DNA of 64,000 nucleotides from Diphasiastrum complanatum (lineage: Eukaryota; Streptophyta; Lycopodiopsida; Lycopodiales; Lycopodiaceae): the NCBI GenBank assembly GCA_029204225.1, contig CM055095.1, positions 75,531,672 through 75,595,671 of the forward strand, in the 5' to 3' direction. The notes beneath the pieces were generated by a model. That model did not search any database and was not told where the DNA came from. It saw only the letters and a program-made list of their open reading frames with translations. Positions 1 through 13,542 of the stretch are shown in pieces (positions within the stretch are counted from its first letter, which is position 1; the number at the start of each line of letters is the position of its first letter). The translations under genes were made by a program, and so were the position numbers.

Positions 1-31
1 GTTACCCTTTGATTGGATAATATGTATTCAG

Positions 32-2235
32 GTGGGTCAAAAAAGAAGCAGGCTTTCAATTGATGAAGAAGAGGACGATCAGCCAAAGAAGAAAATTCGT
101 TTGGGAATGCCTGCCACACAATGGATAACTGTCTATAATGCACGTCGGCCTATGAAGCAGAGGTACAAATGAACGTTCTGCAAATCTTTCAGATAATAAC
201 TCTTACTGTCTATATGATTCATGTAGCTGTTTGTTTAATTGTCTTTTGGTTATGATGTGTTTCAACTTTCACGCTGTATTGTGGTTGTAATCTGGACAAC
301 AATCTGCAACTTCTTTTGGACCAGCTTTTGAGTCTACGATGGTGATGAAAAGATTACCTTATTGTTTGTTTGGGTGTTTCATTCGTTTTGAGCAGGTCGC
401 TTCTTGTCCATTATATGCAGGACGTTTGGTAGTGTTTTTGTTACAGTCATATTGTTGATGCATTCCTTTCATGTTTGGTAGAATTTATTTGTTTTATGTT
501 TAGTTCACTGGCTGAGTTCCAGGAACAACTTGGACCTGCAAGTCATTGTGACCAATGGAATAATATTTGAAGGCATAAGTTTGGTAGGTATGATTTTTGT
601 TTTGTATGGAAGTACAAGTTTGATTCTTACTGGACCTTGCCACAGTTTAGAGAAGCTTACAGCTTCAAGCTCGATTTCTGTTTGAGAGCCTTTTTCCTTA
701 TTCGTGAGGGTAGATTACTGTAGACTTTGGCAGCCACTCTCTTAGCTGTAAGACTTTTTTTAGTTGACCTCTCGTTTTCTGCCTCTTTATGCCACAATAG
801 TACAAAATTAGAGTTCTTTTGTAACGCTTTCTTGTTGTCACTGATCATTTTCATGGACAGCAGTTCCAGCACCAGACTGTACTTTCCTAACTTGTGATGT
901 GTAAACAGTGATATTATAATTTGCAGTGTCTTAACCGACTCACAAATTGTAGTCGTTAACATTAGTTCTTAAAGAATTTTTGTTTCTCATTAGGTATCAC
1001 TATAATGTGGCGGATTCTCGGCTTGCGCAACATGTGGATAAAGGCAATGAAGATGGGTTGTATATAAGCAGCGTTGCTTCTTCGTCAAATCTTTGGGCAC
1101 TTATAATGGATGCAGGAACAGGATTTACCGCCCAAGTGTATGAGCTTTCCAATGCTTTTTTACACAAGGTCTGTTTATATTTTCCTTGGAAGTCTTGTCG
1201 GGCAACATGCCCTCATGCAATCATGTTAATTATAGGATTTTCAAGGCTAATTTGAGTGGGATGTATTTTGCTTATTATGCCTTATGAATAGTACATACTA
1301 CATACTAGCCAAGTATCCAAGTAGTTCTCATTTCGATTGTCTGTTTAATCAAACATTATGTTCACAGGAGTGGATTATGGAGCAGTGGGAAAGAAATTTT
1401 TACATTAGTGCAATTGCTGGCGCCAATAATGGGAGTTCCCTGGTGGTAATGTCTAAAGGTAAAGAGACCATGTACTCACTAGCCCTTTCTTCAAATGTTT
1501 GTTTATAGTTTTATGTGCAAGTTGCAAGGAGAGCCCTTAGATTTCTTCCTGGTTCTATAAAATTGACAGGTACACCTTATACACAACAGTCTTACAAAGT
1601 AAGCGATTCCTTTCCTTTTAAATGGATCAACAAAAAGTGGCGGGAGGGATTTTATGTTACTTCCATGGCCACAGCCGGAAGTCGCTGGGGTGTGGTTATG
1701 TCTCGTAATGCAGGGTATACCGATCAGGTATGGGTACTGCCTGAAACCTAATCAGAGAGTTGTTAGTACTTATTCTTCTATTTCAGTGGATTCTTTGTAC
1801 ACTTTCTTGAGGTTGTGTGCCTCAAATCTCCAGAATATACCTTCTCTTCTAGCTTTGGTAGTTGGTTATATATTGTGAAGAGTATTCTTTGGGTCTATAT
1901 TAGACAGTGAAATCTTCATCGTTGGCATCCATTGAAATTTTGTGAGTGCACATTGTTTGTATGATGAGACTATTTCTTGAGTTTAAGCTTATATAAGGAG
2001 CTCTCTGGAAGCTTTTTGGAGTTCATTGAGTAACGGCTTGCTTTTCAGGTAGTGGAGCTTGATTTTCTATACCCAAGTGAAGGCATCCATCGACGATGGG
2101 ATGGTGGTTATCGAATTACAGCTACTGCTGCAACTTGGGATCAAGCTGCTTTTATACTCAGTGTACCACGAAGAAAGCCAGCTGATGAAACTCAAGAAAC
2201 GCTTCGTACATCTGCTTTTCCAAGTACTCATGTGA

Positions 2236-2292
<57 letters not shown>

Positions 2293-2587
2293 CAGGAAGT
2301 ACTAATTTCAGTAAGAAATCATGCATGATCTCTAGTTGTATTTGTAACGGATGGTTTTTGCTAACTAGCTTATCATGAATTCTCCAAATAGTACATCATG
2401 CTCTTTCTTATGTAGATGCTTTTGGAACTAATTGTATGGTATGTGCAAGTATTTTTGTTATATGATTTCATGGGAAACAACTACTATCAAGAGCAGCTTG
2501 TTGACAACCACTATAATGTTTATGCAGGAAAAATGGTCCAAAAATCTTTACATTGCTGCTGTCAGCTATGGACGCACAGTGTCATAA
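32..2587 (+). CDS. MLK: MUT9-like/PPK (casein-kinase-I-like) protein kinase, C-terminal part, six exons
   Basis: Six exons join in phase: 32-162, 994-1168, 1368-1458, 1570-1727, 2049-2237 and 2528-2587 (TAA). They encode about 267 C-terminal residues. Every junction is GT-AG and the frame stays open. The protein begins with a basic stretch ([15 protein letters not shown]), then three or four related modules with W-x-x-(N/G)-(F/Y)-Y-I/V-(S/T) cores such as [20 protein letters not shown] and [14 protein letters not shown], and ends SYGRTVS. This is the conserved C-terminal region of plant MUT9-like kinases (also called PPK or EL1-like), nuclear Ser/Thr kinases known to phosphorylate histone H3 and photoreceptor or circadian partners. 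The kinase domain lies upstream of the window. Symbol is at family level; which paralogue is unknown. No lesion is visible in the part seen. Confidence 0.9.
2239..2288. repeat. (TC)25 microsatellite at a splice donor
   Basis: A perfect TC dinucleotide run fills the first bases of the last intron of the MLK-like gene. The donor itself is GTCTCT, so the repeat begins inside the splice site consensus. Confidence 0.95.
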
Positions 2588-4197
2588 TTCTTGACTGGAG
2601 ACTTGGTTGGGGGCAGAGCTATTTGTTGCATAGCTCTGAGGTGTTTGAAACTTTATTTGGTACTCATTATTTGAGACGTACTCTTTCATTCATGGCACGT
2701 CAATGACGTGTTCTCATATGAGTTGTTTATAAGAGGATGGTGAGTTGATCTATAAGAGTGGACTTTTCCATCAGTATTTTGAACTGGATCTGTCTTGCAT
2801 CAGGCCTAGTAGTATGTTTATAGTGCATATGGCCTGAATCTTCTGATTAATTTTACGTAATTTTGAACATGAGAAGCAGAACATTTTAAAGTGGTTGGCT
2901 TCTCATAGCAGTCATAAGTTGATAGTTTACAGCTAGGCAATTGCAGATGGATAGTTTTGAGGTTAGTTTTATTGGAGCTATGATGCTCTGGTTTTTTTGT
3001 TTTTCATATAGAAGCTCTATTAGTACTTAATACGTACAAAAGATCAAAGATCTCATGTACCTTTTGTTCAAAAGTATATGCTTTACCAAGAGTTCTTACA
3101 GAATTGGATGCTTTTTGTGCAGAGTTTTTGTTTATATCATTAGGGCATTCTGGTTTCCCCTACCTATATGACAAATTAGCTTCTGTTGGGATGTTTCTCA
3201 ATATATAGTAGAAAGTAATCTGTTTTGAAGTTGTAGCTTTATCATTATTCTGCTTTATTTGACAATTTAAGCTATTGACAGATGTAGTTTCTAGACAGTT
3301 TTTAAGAGCATGCATATGGTGCTCAGATTATGTAACGTGAGTTTGATGTTTGGTTTTCTCTTAACTATGTGCAATTTAGAACAGGTTTTTCATTTTGATA
3401 TACTTTTAAGACATTCTTTTCTTCTAAGTGAATTTAGATGATTAGATGAAGTAGCAAGCATATACAATGCAAAATGTCAATTTTTGTTGCTTATGGATTT
3501 GGTCTATTCAAATTCTTAACGAATTAAAATGCTAGAAGTGCAGGCTAGTTTAGAGGTAAGCGACGATGTAGATTTTTCTGGTTGATTGCAAATAATTGCT
3601 TAGACCAAGGGTGGCGTTATATAGACACTTGTTTAGGCAGGTGGAACAATGCCTAGTATAGCATGCTCAGAGGGATATGGCAGTGGGTGTGAGCTTGGTT
3701 ATTTATCTGTAGTTTTTCAGTCTATAGGTGCAGTTGTTATTTCACCTTTTGGTGAGCAACTAGACTTTCAATCTACAGATAAGTGCCTTGCTGGTTGACA
3801 ACTCCTCGTATGGCCTCAAAATTTGAAGTTTGATTCCATTCAAGCACTGAAGATAAAAAAAACTTTTGACTTTTATGTTGTGCTATATCCAAACAAATAG
3901 CAATAACAATGAATTAAAAACTAAGAGCAAGAGAATTATAAAGTATTCAAGATAGCATATTCATAAGAAGCAAAAGACATGAGGATCTTCATAAAATCAC
4001 ATCAGAAATGAGCAATTGATTACAAAAGATTGAAAGGTTATGGATTCATGTAAATTGAGCATATGAGACTTAGCAATGGAAATTTCAAAGCTCACATTTA
4101 TATAGAGGAAATCTAGTGTTCTCCTTTGCAAATGAGCCAAAAAATTCTCAAAATGATGTCTCTTGCTTACTTTTAGACAATCTGTCTTGCAAGGTAA
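2588..4197. other. 3' flank of the MLK-like gene, no gene seen
   Basis: The first few hundred bases are presumably the 3' UTR. The rest is AT-rich DNA without a coherent reading frame, recognisable element or RNA gene. Confidence 0.6.
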
Positions 4198-5155
4198 TTA
4201 CACGAGTTGTCACAAAATGCGGGACAAAAATGTGCATTTTAAGCACTTATTAAAAAAATTACATCTCATAAACAATGATGAATCATATTAAATCCTTTCA
4301 CATGCGTGTTCTATATACATACAATTATCGATTAAAAATTTTGAGACCTTCATTTTGAGCAACTTATATGTAAGCCATCATGTGCCAAACATGTGGGGGT
4401 ACTGATGAAACTTCGATGTTTTCATATATGGGACTACATTGTTGTGAATTTAGCATGTCTACTCTTTAAAATCATATATGATTATAAAAACATGCCTATT
4501 AAGAAAAAATTGAATTTGGAGATTTATAGAGATATATACGCGCATTCAAAGTTACCCTTTTAAGTGTTGATAGAAATTACCAAAACTAGAAATATCATAT
4601 ATGAGTGTATAATACCATGATTTTAACAATATTTTTTTGGTTTGTCTACTTTAAAAAGTATTATATGACCATAGAAACATGTCTCTCAACTTTTTTTTCA
4701 ATTTGGAGTTATGTAGAGATAGATATTTGCATCTAAAGTGACCCATGTCAAGTGCTGAAAATTATTGAAAGGTGCTAGAAAGTTTGAGTTCTTTTGGAGG
4801 TGCTTTTTAAAATGCTTTCTTTGGTTATCTACTTTCAAACATCCTTTATGACCATAGAATCATTTCTATAAAAAAAAAATCTAAGTCTTATAGAGATATA
4901 TACGTGCACCTAAAGTTACCCATGTGAAGTGCTAAAAATTGAAGTTTTTTGGGGGCCAATTGCCATCAATTGGGAGAAAAAAAAATGAAGTCTTCCAATA
5001 ACACAATGAAGAGTCAAGTCTAGTTCCACATACAATTGAAATATTGAAATTTCAATCATTTGATGGCATGTTATATCTTGTCAAGTGACCAAGGGTTTTA
5101 TGCGCACTTTTGTGCACATGCGCACAAAAATGTGCTGAAAACAACTCTAGTATTA
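4198..5155. mobile_element. Non-autonomous TIR element, copy 1 (possibly Harbinger/Tourist-like)
   Basis: The segment is bounded by TTA (4198-4200 and 5153-5155). The right end read on the minus strand is TACTAGAGTTGT, and the left end is CACGAGTTGT, two bases shorter than in the second copy. Inside the ends is a second inverted pair built on GCRCAYTTTTGTG. The interior has about three imperfect tandem units of roughly 190 bp containing TATAGAGATA and AAAGTTACCC. A second copy lies at 60,893-61,612. A 3-bp TTA duplication is typical of PIF/Harbinger MITEs; that assignment is inference. No transposase frame is present. Confidence 0.55.
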
Positions 5156-5662
5156 AGTTTTATCAATTGTACTTGGACCCTTATTGGTTTATTATTCTTA
5201 TTTAAGTACTTTGAAGGGCCTAAAGAGGGAGCCGCCTTATTCTTAGGGCTAATAGCTTTTTTTGGACCTACAAAGCTTATAATGGATATTGTATTGCATT
5301 GATAAGTGCTAATGTATTAAAAGTACATGATGACACTCCCCTTAAACATTTTTGTCTAAAAAATGAAGACGTTTGTTTGATCAACATGATCACCTACGTT
5401 AAGTAGTCATGATTGAGAATGTCATGTCTCAAAGCTTGTTTCGTCATTACAGATCCAAAGCTATTGAATTGAATCCACTTGTTCACTTTAGTCTGTAACC
5501 AATGTTTTCATGGAAAAAAAATGATGATTAGACAAGATTGATGAAGCACCATACCAATTTTTGGCAACCAATCGCATGGAATGAACAAAGCATATTATTG
5601 CGATAATCTATAAGCTTGTCATTGGGTCTCATTAAAGCGCTATAGGAGCAATTTTTGGCGAA
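5156..5662. other. Non-coding stretch before the copia gag fragment
   Basis: AT-rich sequence, possibly the decayed leader of the following gag fragment. No LTR or primer-binding site could be identified. Confidence 0.4.
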
Positions 5663-5952
5663 ATGGTAGGATTGGGAGAATCCGTGCTTGGAGAAGCTAG
5701 TAGATTGGACGGGGTATCCAATTATAGCATTTGGAAATTCAAAATGAAAAGTATTTTCATGGAAAAGGAGCTATGGGACATAGTCACTGGGGTGGAACAA
5801 CAGCCAACTACAACTCCAGCCGATATTCGTGCATTTAACAAAAGGGCACAGAAGGCCTTATCCGTGATAAACTTGTCAGTGAAGGATCATGTCATTGCCC
5901 ACATTAGTGAAGCTGTATCAGCAAGAGGTGCTTGGGATGCACTCAAAACATA
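5663..5952 (+). pseudogene. Ty1/copia gag fragment (N-terminal)
   Basis: About 96 residues read as the N-terminus of a copia gag (UBN2/DUF4219 type): LDGVSNYSIWKFKMKSIFM followed by MEKELWDIVTG and ALSVINLSVKDHVIAHI. The frame stops at a TAG just after WDALKT, where the family normally continues for 200 or more residues through a zinc knuckle. Nothing downstream continues it. It closely resembles the gag start of the minus-strand copia element at 17.5 kb (SSKLEGLNNYAV, MEKEL, IVTG), so both probably derive from related families. The fragment is dead. Confidence 0.75.
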
Positions 5953-6140
5953 GTTTCACTTTGTGTTTCTTGAGGACAATTTGTGTTTCCTAACTTAGGA
6001 ACTTTACAAAAGTTAAGTTTAAAATACTTTTAATAATTGTGCTCATGGCTCTTATTATCCTAATGCTCAATGTTGGACTCACACACCTACGGGATGCCAA
6101 CTGGTCGCCTATTTGTAATACTTTCGACTCTCTACATTAT

Positions 6141-6810
6141 TTATGTAGTGTTTGGGCTTATTGCAAGGGCCTCTTGCCATATTCTAGAATATTCTATGTC
6201 GTTCTCAAAATTGGACAACATGGGTTGGGGAGATTGCAGGGATCCACATGCAGATACTTGGGAATTTTGAAATATTCCAATAGGGTCTTTTTGTCGTCCT
6301 TGAAGAGGACGTTGTGCCATGTGGGTTGAGGTGCCAGCTGCTCGATAATCTATCTTTTTTTGCCCTTGATGTCTGCTACATAGCATGGCAAGACATAGTC
6401 TCCCTGTCTCATCCTCTGGGTACTTGGCCTCGTACTCTTGGATGGACTCCTCGAGAGTCTCCGGCTTTTTAAAGAGTGTTCTGGCACCTAGATGGGGTTG
6501 TGCCCTTACTAGTTTTCTTTAAGTGTGATTCACTTGGGGAGGGAAGTTCTTGCAAAGCACCGGCCCTAGATGACTCACCTTGTAGGACATCCATCTGCTT
6601 AATGGAAAAGGAATCACCAAATTCAAGCAAGGCTATGGCGGAGGTTTGCTTGCTGGCAGGTTCAGATTGGGCCCCTTTGTTGGTGGTGCCGACCTCGTGT
6701 GTGACTTGGTTTAGCCTATATTTGAAGGTTGGCTTTTCTAGAGTGGTAGTCCTATAGGCGTACTCCACTATGGTGGTATTGGTGGTAGTGGCGAACTCAG
6801 ATGAGGTCAT
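6141..6810 (-). pseudogene. Unidentified minus-strand coding debris
   Basis: Two minus-strand frames overlap and together look like decayed coding sequence: one of 113 residues starting at 6810, and one covering 6141 to about 6460 that includes ESIQEYEAKYPEDETGR. GC content is clearly higher than in the flanks, and residue use is protein-like (many S, T, Q, P). I do not recognise the family. A similar short motif (QEFAKKYP) occurs in the minus-strand coiled-coil region near 25.0 kb, so both may come from one element type; that is a weak inference. A retroelement gag-like ORF or an old endogenised viral gene are the alternatives. Confidence 0.3.
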
Positions 6811-8529
<1,719 letters not shown>

Positions 8530-8593
8530 ATCTGCACCCTTTTAGCTATTCTTGCACCGATCAAACTCATTTTCTAGCTAATTTGAGTTACAT

Positions 8594-9650
8594 CTAAGGC
8601 CTAGAGCAAGGTTGTCCTTCCAATTGTGAACCCATAGAGCACAAAGGTATAAATCCTATTGGTTTTCGTGGCTGCGGACCGTTAGACGAAAAATGTCCTA
8701 GTTCACCACAATTATAACAGTTTTTCAAAACAGTTTCATTCGAACTGGAACATCTGGACATTCTAAAGAAGAGTGTAGATCTGTGAACGAGAAGTATGTT
8801 GAAGATCCTTCTCAGGAAGTTCTTTTCATATTTCAAGATGATGTGTCTACCAGTTATGTCCAAGGTACTGTAGCACCATTCTAACAAGGCGAACCAAAGT
8901 TTGCACCAAAGAGACACAACCCACCAGAATTTGTTCATACACCGTAGTTCTGAGTTTGAAGAAGAAGCTTTCAGTCTCTTATCTACAACTTCTGAAATTT
9001 GAGTTTTCAGATCGTTGAACTTCTTATTAAGATTAGTCATATTACTTTTCCAAAGCTTTTCAATTTTAGAGGTTGCAGACTTGTCCTCAGTATGTTTGCT
9101 ATCTTCTTTTCGTTTGGACTTTTGTTTCTTCCTTCTATCTGTATCATCTGTTTCTGTGTCTGGCGAATCACTGGAATCAGAATCGAAACTAGAAGAACTT
9201 GAACTAGATTCAGATTTCAATTCGTTCTCACTGCCGCTGGAGTCATAATTAGACGTTTGAGTTTGTCTGGTAGAACGTCTTTTATGTGCTAACTTGGAAG
9301 TCTCATAATTTTCAGCACTTGTTATGACTACTGATAAAGAAGTCATCTCTCCTTGTCTACAGTATCGATCAATTTTCGGTTGTAAACCTATCAAAAATCA
9401 CTCAATCTGCATTACAACAGGGTATACACCAGTTGGCTTTCTAATAAGATTCTTTACTTTTCGTGTGTACCTTTGAAGAGATTCTTTGCTCTCCTCTTGC
9501 ACATTATTGAGTCATCCAAGAATTTCGGATGAATAACCAATTTCTCTAAACTGCTTAAGAGACGGAGTTAGTTGTCATGCATAGATTCGTTCCCATGAGG
9601 GCGATAGTATAGTTCAGATTTCAACATGAATGGAGGATTCATAACTAACT
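8594..9650 (-). pseudogene. Retrotransposon gag remnant with an inverted internal segment
   Basis: Reading leftwards, the minus strand gives a gag-like sequence: a segment with YPVVMQIE and LIGLQPKIDRYCRQGEMTSL, a charged linker rich in S, D, E and K (about 9060-9290), then CYNCGELGHF, a zinc knuckle whose last cysteine is glycine (GHFSSNGPQPRK), and LCSMGSQLEG, a possible decayed second knuckle. Between 8750 and 8945 the minus-strand reading becomes nonsense (rich in W, L, C and F), but the plus strand there reads SGHSKEECRSVNEKYVEDPS and continues gag-like. This suggests that about 200 bp are inverted. The gag resembles Ty3/gypsy-type gags; the exact clade is uncertain. Confidence 0.6.
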
Positions 9651-12173
9651 CTAACATCCATTAACACTACGCATCCACAACAAAGATAGCTTACTCTTTC
9701 TCTCTCTCTGTATATTGTTCACGAATATGGATAGAAGAAAATTGGATTTTCTTTCTCCATGGACAATATGCATGTCATATGCTCTTATCAACTTGGCTTT
9801 TGGCTTTCAGCAATGTAAGCCCAACTTTTGTGGAACTTGAGTACCTTATTCGTGGTCAAGCAGTATTAATCGATTTTCGATGGGAATTTTTTCGAAACCG
9901 ATCTTGACGGAACGAAAGGAGTGGTACAATTCTCAGGCATATACGCAGGTTAGGAATCTAATTCCTTGGTACGATGCTATTCAAACCAATTAATTCTTGA
10001 GTATTGGTGCTCCCAGTGAATAGAGTTAAATTGTGTTTTGTTTTCTCCTTTTCAAATCGGTAGAACTCCGATCAGTTGGTTATTGTGGTTTTGATGGTTT
10101 TGGTCATTAAAATTGAATAAACCAAAGCTGTTGAGGTACTTGTTAGCTAATTAATGGTGGAAATTTTATGGTATTTGGTGGTGCTATTCTTTATTCAACA
10201 AAATTATTTGGAATGAATACAGTGTAGAAAGAACCCAAATCTAAACATTATTTCCCATTAATTACCGATTACTTTAACGAAGTAATTCTCAAGCTAGTAA
10301 GTCAAAAGGGAGAACGGTCTAAATTTTTTTTTGTAATGATAGGAAGTACATAACTGATTTCATTTCTAGTAAAATCCTATGGTGAATTATATTCAAAAGA
10401 TCATATTAGTATTGTTTTACATACTAGTAGATGATTTTTGATATATCAGTTATTCAACCTAGGTATGGGATATAAATGAAATTGTTTCAGATTTTTTCCT
10501 ACAGTAATTAATTTTAAATATTTACTAATGTCGTAACGTCTTCTTAGTACCTTAGCTGAAATAGATTTTCAGAAAACTAAAAACTCTAAAGAAGGAAGAA
10601 GAGTGGACATCAGAGGTAGTAAGTGTGATCGAGAAATGTATTTCGCAATTAGGATTTTGATAATCTCAGTAAATAATTGCTTAATACCAGTTATTAATTT
10701 TCTGGATAGAACTCATTTAGTTGAATTCATAGCTTATATCTTTGTAACCATTGAGTTATCCGAAGTTTTGGATGTCAATTGTGATGGTTAGAAGTAGAAT
10801 CTGATATGTGGATTACATTGGATCTGTTAGTTGATTGAAGCTTGTCCCTAGAGTTGATGCTCTTGGATCCAAGGGGATTTGAAGCTTATCATTAACCTGT
10901 AAGGATCAGAATGTAGTGCTGAACCATGTTAATTCCTCTATCTAAATCACATAATCAGGTGTGAATTTGTGGTATCCATCTGATAGGCATGCCAGCCATC
11001 CAAGTAAATGGGCTCTCCTATATTTGGGAACAAGAGATAATATCCTATATTGATTATAGGACAACTAGAAGATCAGTGGATCTCTAGAATATCAGATAAG
11101 GCGGTTAAGGATTTTCTAATTCAGAAAAGCTGATGGTATGGGACATCAGTAATTTTGGAAAGGGAATTCTAGGACTGTAAAGATTTGATGATCAATGGTG
11201 TGTTTTAGTACCTAGTCGCGATATGGGATAAATAAAACTGTTTGATCAAATGTGGGGTATTTTGAGAAATTTTGAGGTTTAATCTAGATCCCAAAGTGGT
11301 ATCTCATTATTTACAAAATCAGAGGCCCTCAAATCTATTTCTCGCTTTCTTAGCTAATCCTTTACTTCCCAGTAATCTCTCAAATATAAGACATCAAACT
11401 AGTTTATATGATTATTTCCAACATAAAGTTATTCTTCTGAAAGACTGTTATGTCAAATAAATTACTACTTGTGTGAATAGACTTGGAATTCAGAAAATTC
11501 TAAGCTTAAAGTGTTTCGATTTCTTAAGCCTTGAATATCTCTTTTTGCAAAAATGGATTTCGATAGAATGGTAGTTTCTGTCACTCGAGTTGAGAATATT
11601 TGAAGGAAAAGTCATGTTTGTAATTGAGTGAATCCTTTTGTGGAATGCACGTATTACTGTTGGATATTTTCATATATCATCTTTCCAATTAACTTTTATT
11701 GAAATTGATGATTTCTTTAAAAGGAGGGGTGAAGTGATGGGATAAAATTCTATTTGGAAATCTGTGGACTGCATAGCTTTCGGAAGAGAACCAGTTGTGG
11801 CATAGAAATGAGATTTGGTCTGAAAGTAATTTTGGATAAATTCAGAGTAAGATACCTAATTGGAACTTTTCGAATAAGAGGAATTCTCTAGGGATTGTAT
11901 GGACAATCTGGATCTAGAACAGGTTTGAAAGTTGAATCACTATCTATAAGTAGTACAGTGAATGGTCAAAGGTTACTAATTCCATTTTGGTTGGAATAGA
12001 AGTAAGCTTGATCAGAAGTTAAGTTTGAAAGTTCTGAATTGGATCAACCTAATCTTAGTTTGAGTACTAGGATCAGAGAGAGGTTGATTGAGTAGATGAA
12101 ATTATGTAATTAGAGGTAAGTGGGATTGAAAAACTGTTGAGAGTGAATGTTATTTGTCTTAGAGATTTTCCGA
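9651..12173. other. Long AT-rich region, probable retroelement LTR or leader
   Basis: No sustained frame on either strand. The sequence is rich in variants of AATTCTAG, GGATCT and TTTGGA. Next to a minus-strand gag, this is where the leader and LTR of that element would lie, but no terminal TG/CA pair or primer-binding site could be fixed. Functional content is unknown. Confidence 0.35.
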
Positions 12174-13295
12174 ATATGTTATTTACTCATGAGAAATAAA
12201 AAATATTTTGTAGCTGAGTTACAAGATCTCAGTGAGATATGTGAGTAACATATGTGAATTCTGGAGGAATCTGCCAGATAAAAATGTGTTTAGGTACTGG
12301 GTCATAGTGAGATTATTCACATATGTGCACAATTAATCTTGTATGAATCTACTGTGTATTCCTAGTTACTATGATTATTTGGTGCACTTAACCTAGTTGG
12401 TGAACATAGACATATGATCAAGTATTGTTTGACAGATACTTGCAGAGTTAACAAATATCTGTGGATTAACTTACAAATGATTTGGGTAAGGATCTAAATG
12501 TGGTGTTATACTAGTATAATTGAATTCTTCACTTAGACATTTGAGATTTCTGAATCATTGGCCATTAACTTGAGTAGTTGATTACTCCAGAGTGAAGTTA
12601 GTTGGTAAAACGATCGATGTGATGTGGATTCAATAGAAATTGATGGTTTTGATTTATATTGCTTGTAAGACGCATGATTAGTGACTCATTTGGGTTCATC
12701 AATTAAAATTGTGTGCATTGGATATACAGTATTCTTGGGATAGAATATTCCTTAGTTAAGGATTGTATCCCAGAGCGCTCAATTGGATAACAAATCATAA
12801 TAAATCCAAGAATAATATCTGAATTGATATTCAGCAGGACTTTGGGTATCTAGATTTAATTCTAGATTGTAATCTAGAGTTTTTGTAGTTGAAGATGATT
12901 GTCATTTTGGTATGCGTTCAGTCTTTAATTACCAGTGTTAATAAACCTTGAATCTTGCACTTTAGTTAAAAAATCTTGTTTGAAGAATATTCCTAAATCC
13001 AATATTTTCTTGGTGGAAAGATTTTTGAATGATTCTTACTTTTCCTGAGTTATGTTGAACATATACTCCAGTATCCTGTAAATGATTATGGTTTTGGATT
13101 CCAGGAAATTATGATTGACGAATCATATGAATCTAAATATTTATGATTCACAGATCATAAATAGATACTTAATTATTGTCAGAGGGTTTAAAGGAATGTT
13201 GATGATTCTTAAGTGTGATGATTGATACTTGTTCTATTATTTGAGTAAGAATTTAGATCAGTGTTTTGAATCTCTCTACTCCAATATATTATTAT
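12174..13295. repeat. Dispersed 1.1-kb repeat, copy A
   Basis: Nearly collinear with 56,625-57,770 in the same orientation. Both begin ATATGTTATTTACTCATGAG and share blocks such as GTGTGCATTGGATATACA and GATATTCAGCAGGACTTTGG, differing by scattered substitutions and small indels. Homology ends where the LTR of the minus-strand copia element begins. The repeat has no coding capacity and may be LTR or untranslated retroelement sequence. Confidence 0.8.
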
Positions 13296-13542
13296 TGAGA
13301 GCCTCAACATTCACCATAAGCAATCACCACAAGAAGGCGGAAAAAGAACACGCATTGTCACTCTATCACACTAACTCATACAGAATGTAAAATGTGCAAA
13401 TAAACTCTGAACCCCTGATAGAGAGAGAAAACCTACGAGTAGACTAATAGACTAGCCTACGGCTAATGATAGCCGGTCACAACTGTCAACATTAATGTAC
13501 CTCGTAAACAATAACAATGAAGTTTATCATTGATTTCTAACA
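13296..13542 (-). mobile_element. Probable 3' LTR of minus-strand copia 1
   Basis: Read on the minus strand it starts TGTTAGAAATC directly after a purine-rich tract (ATTGAGGGAGAG) that follows RNase H, and ends GGCTCTCA. Length is 247 bp with TG/CA termini. The inner edge is well supported; the outer edge is set by the end of homology to the 56.6-kb repeat. No second LTR was found at the other end. Confidence 0.5.

Noticed and set aside
5060-5302. 80-codon plus frame with hydrophobic C-terminus
   Set aside because: It overlaps the right end of the TIR element, has no recognisable domain and is AT-composition driven.
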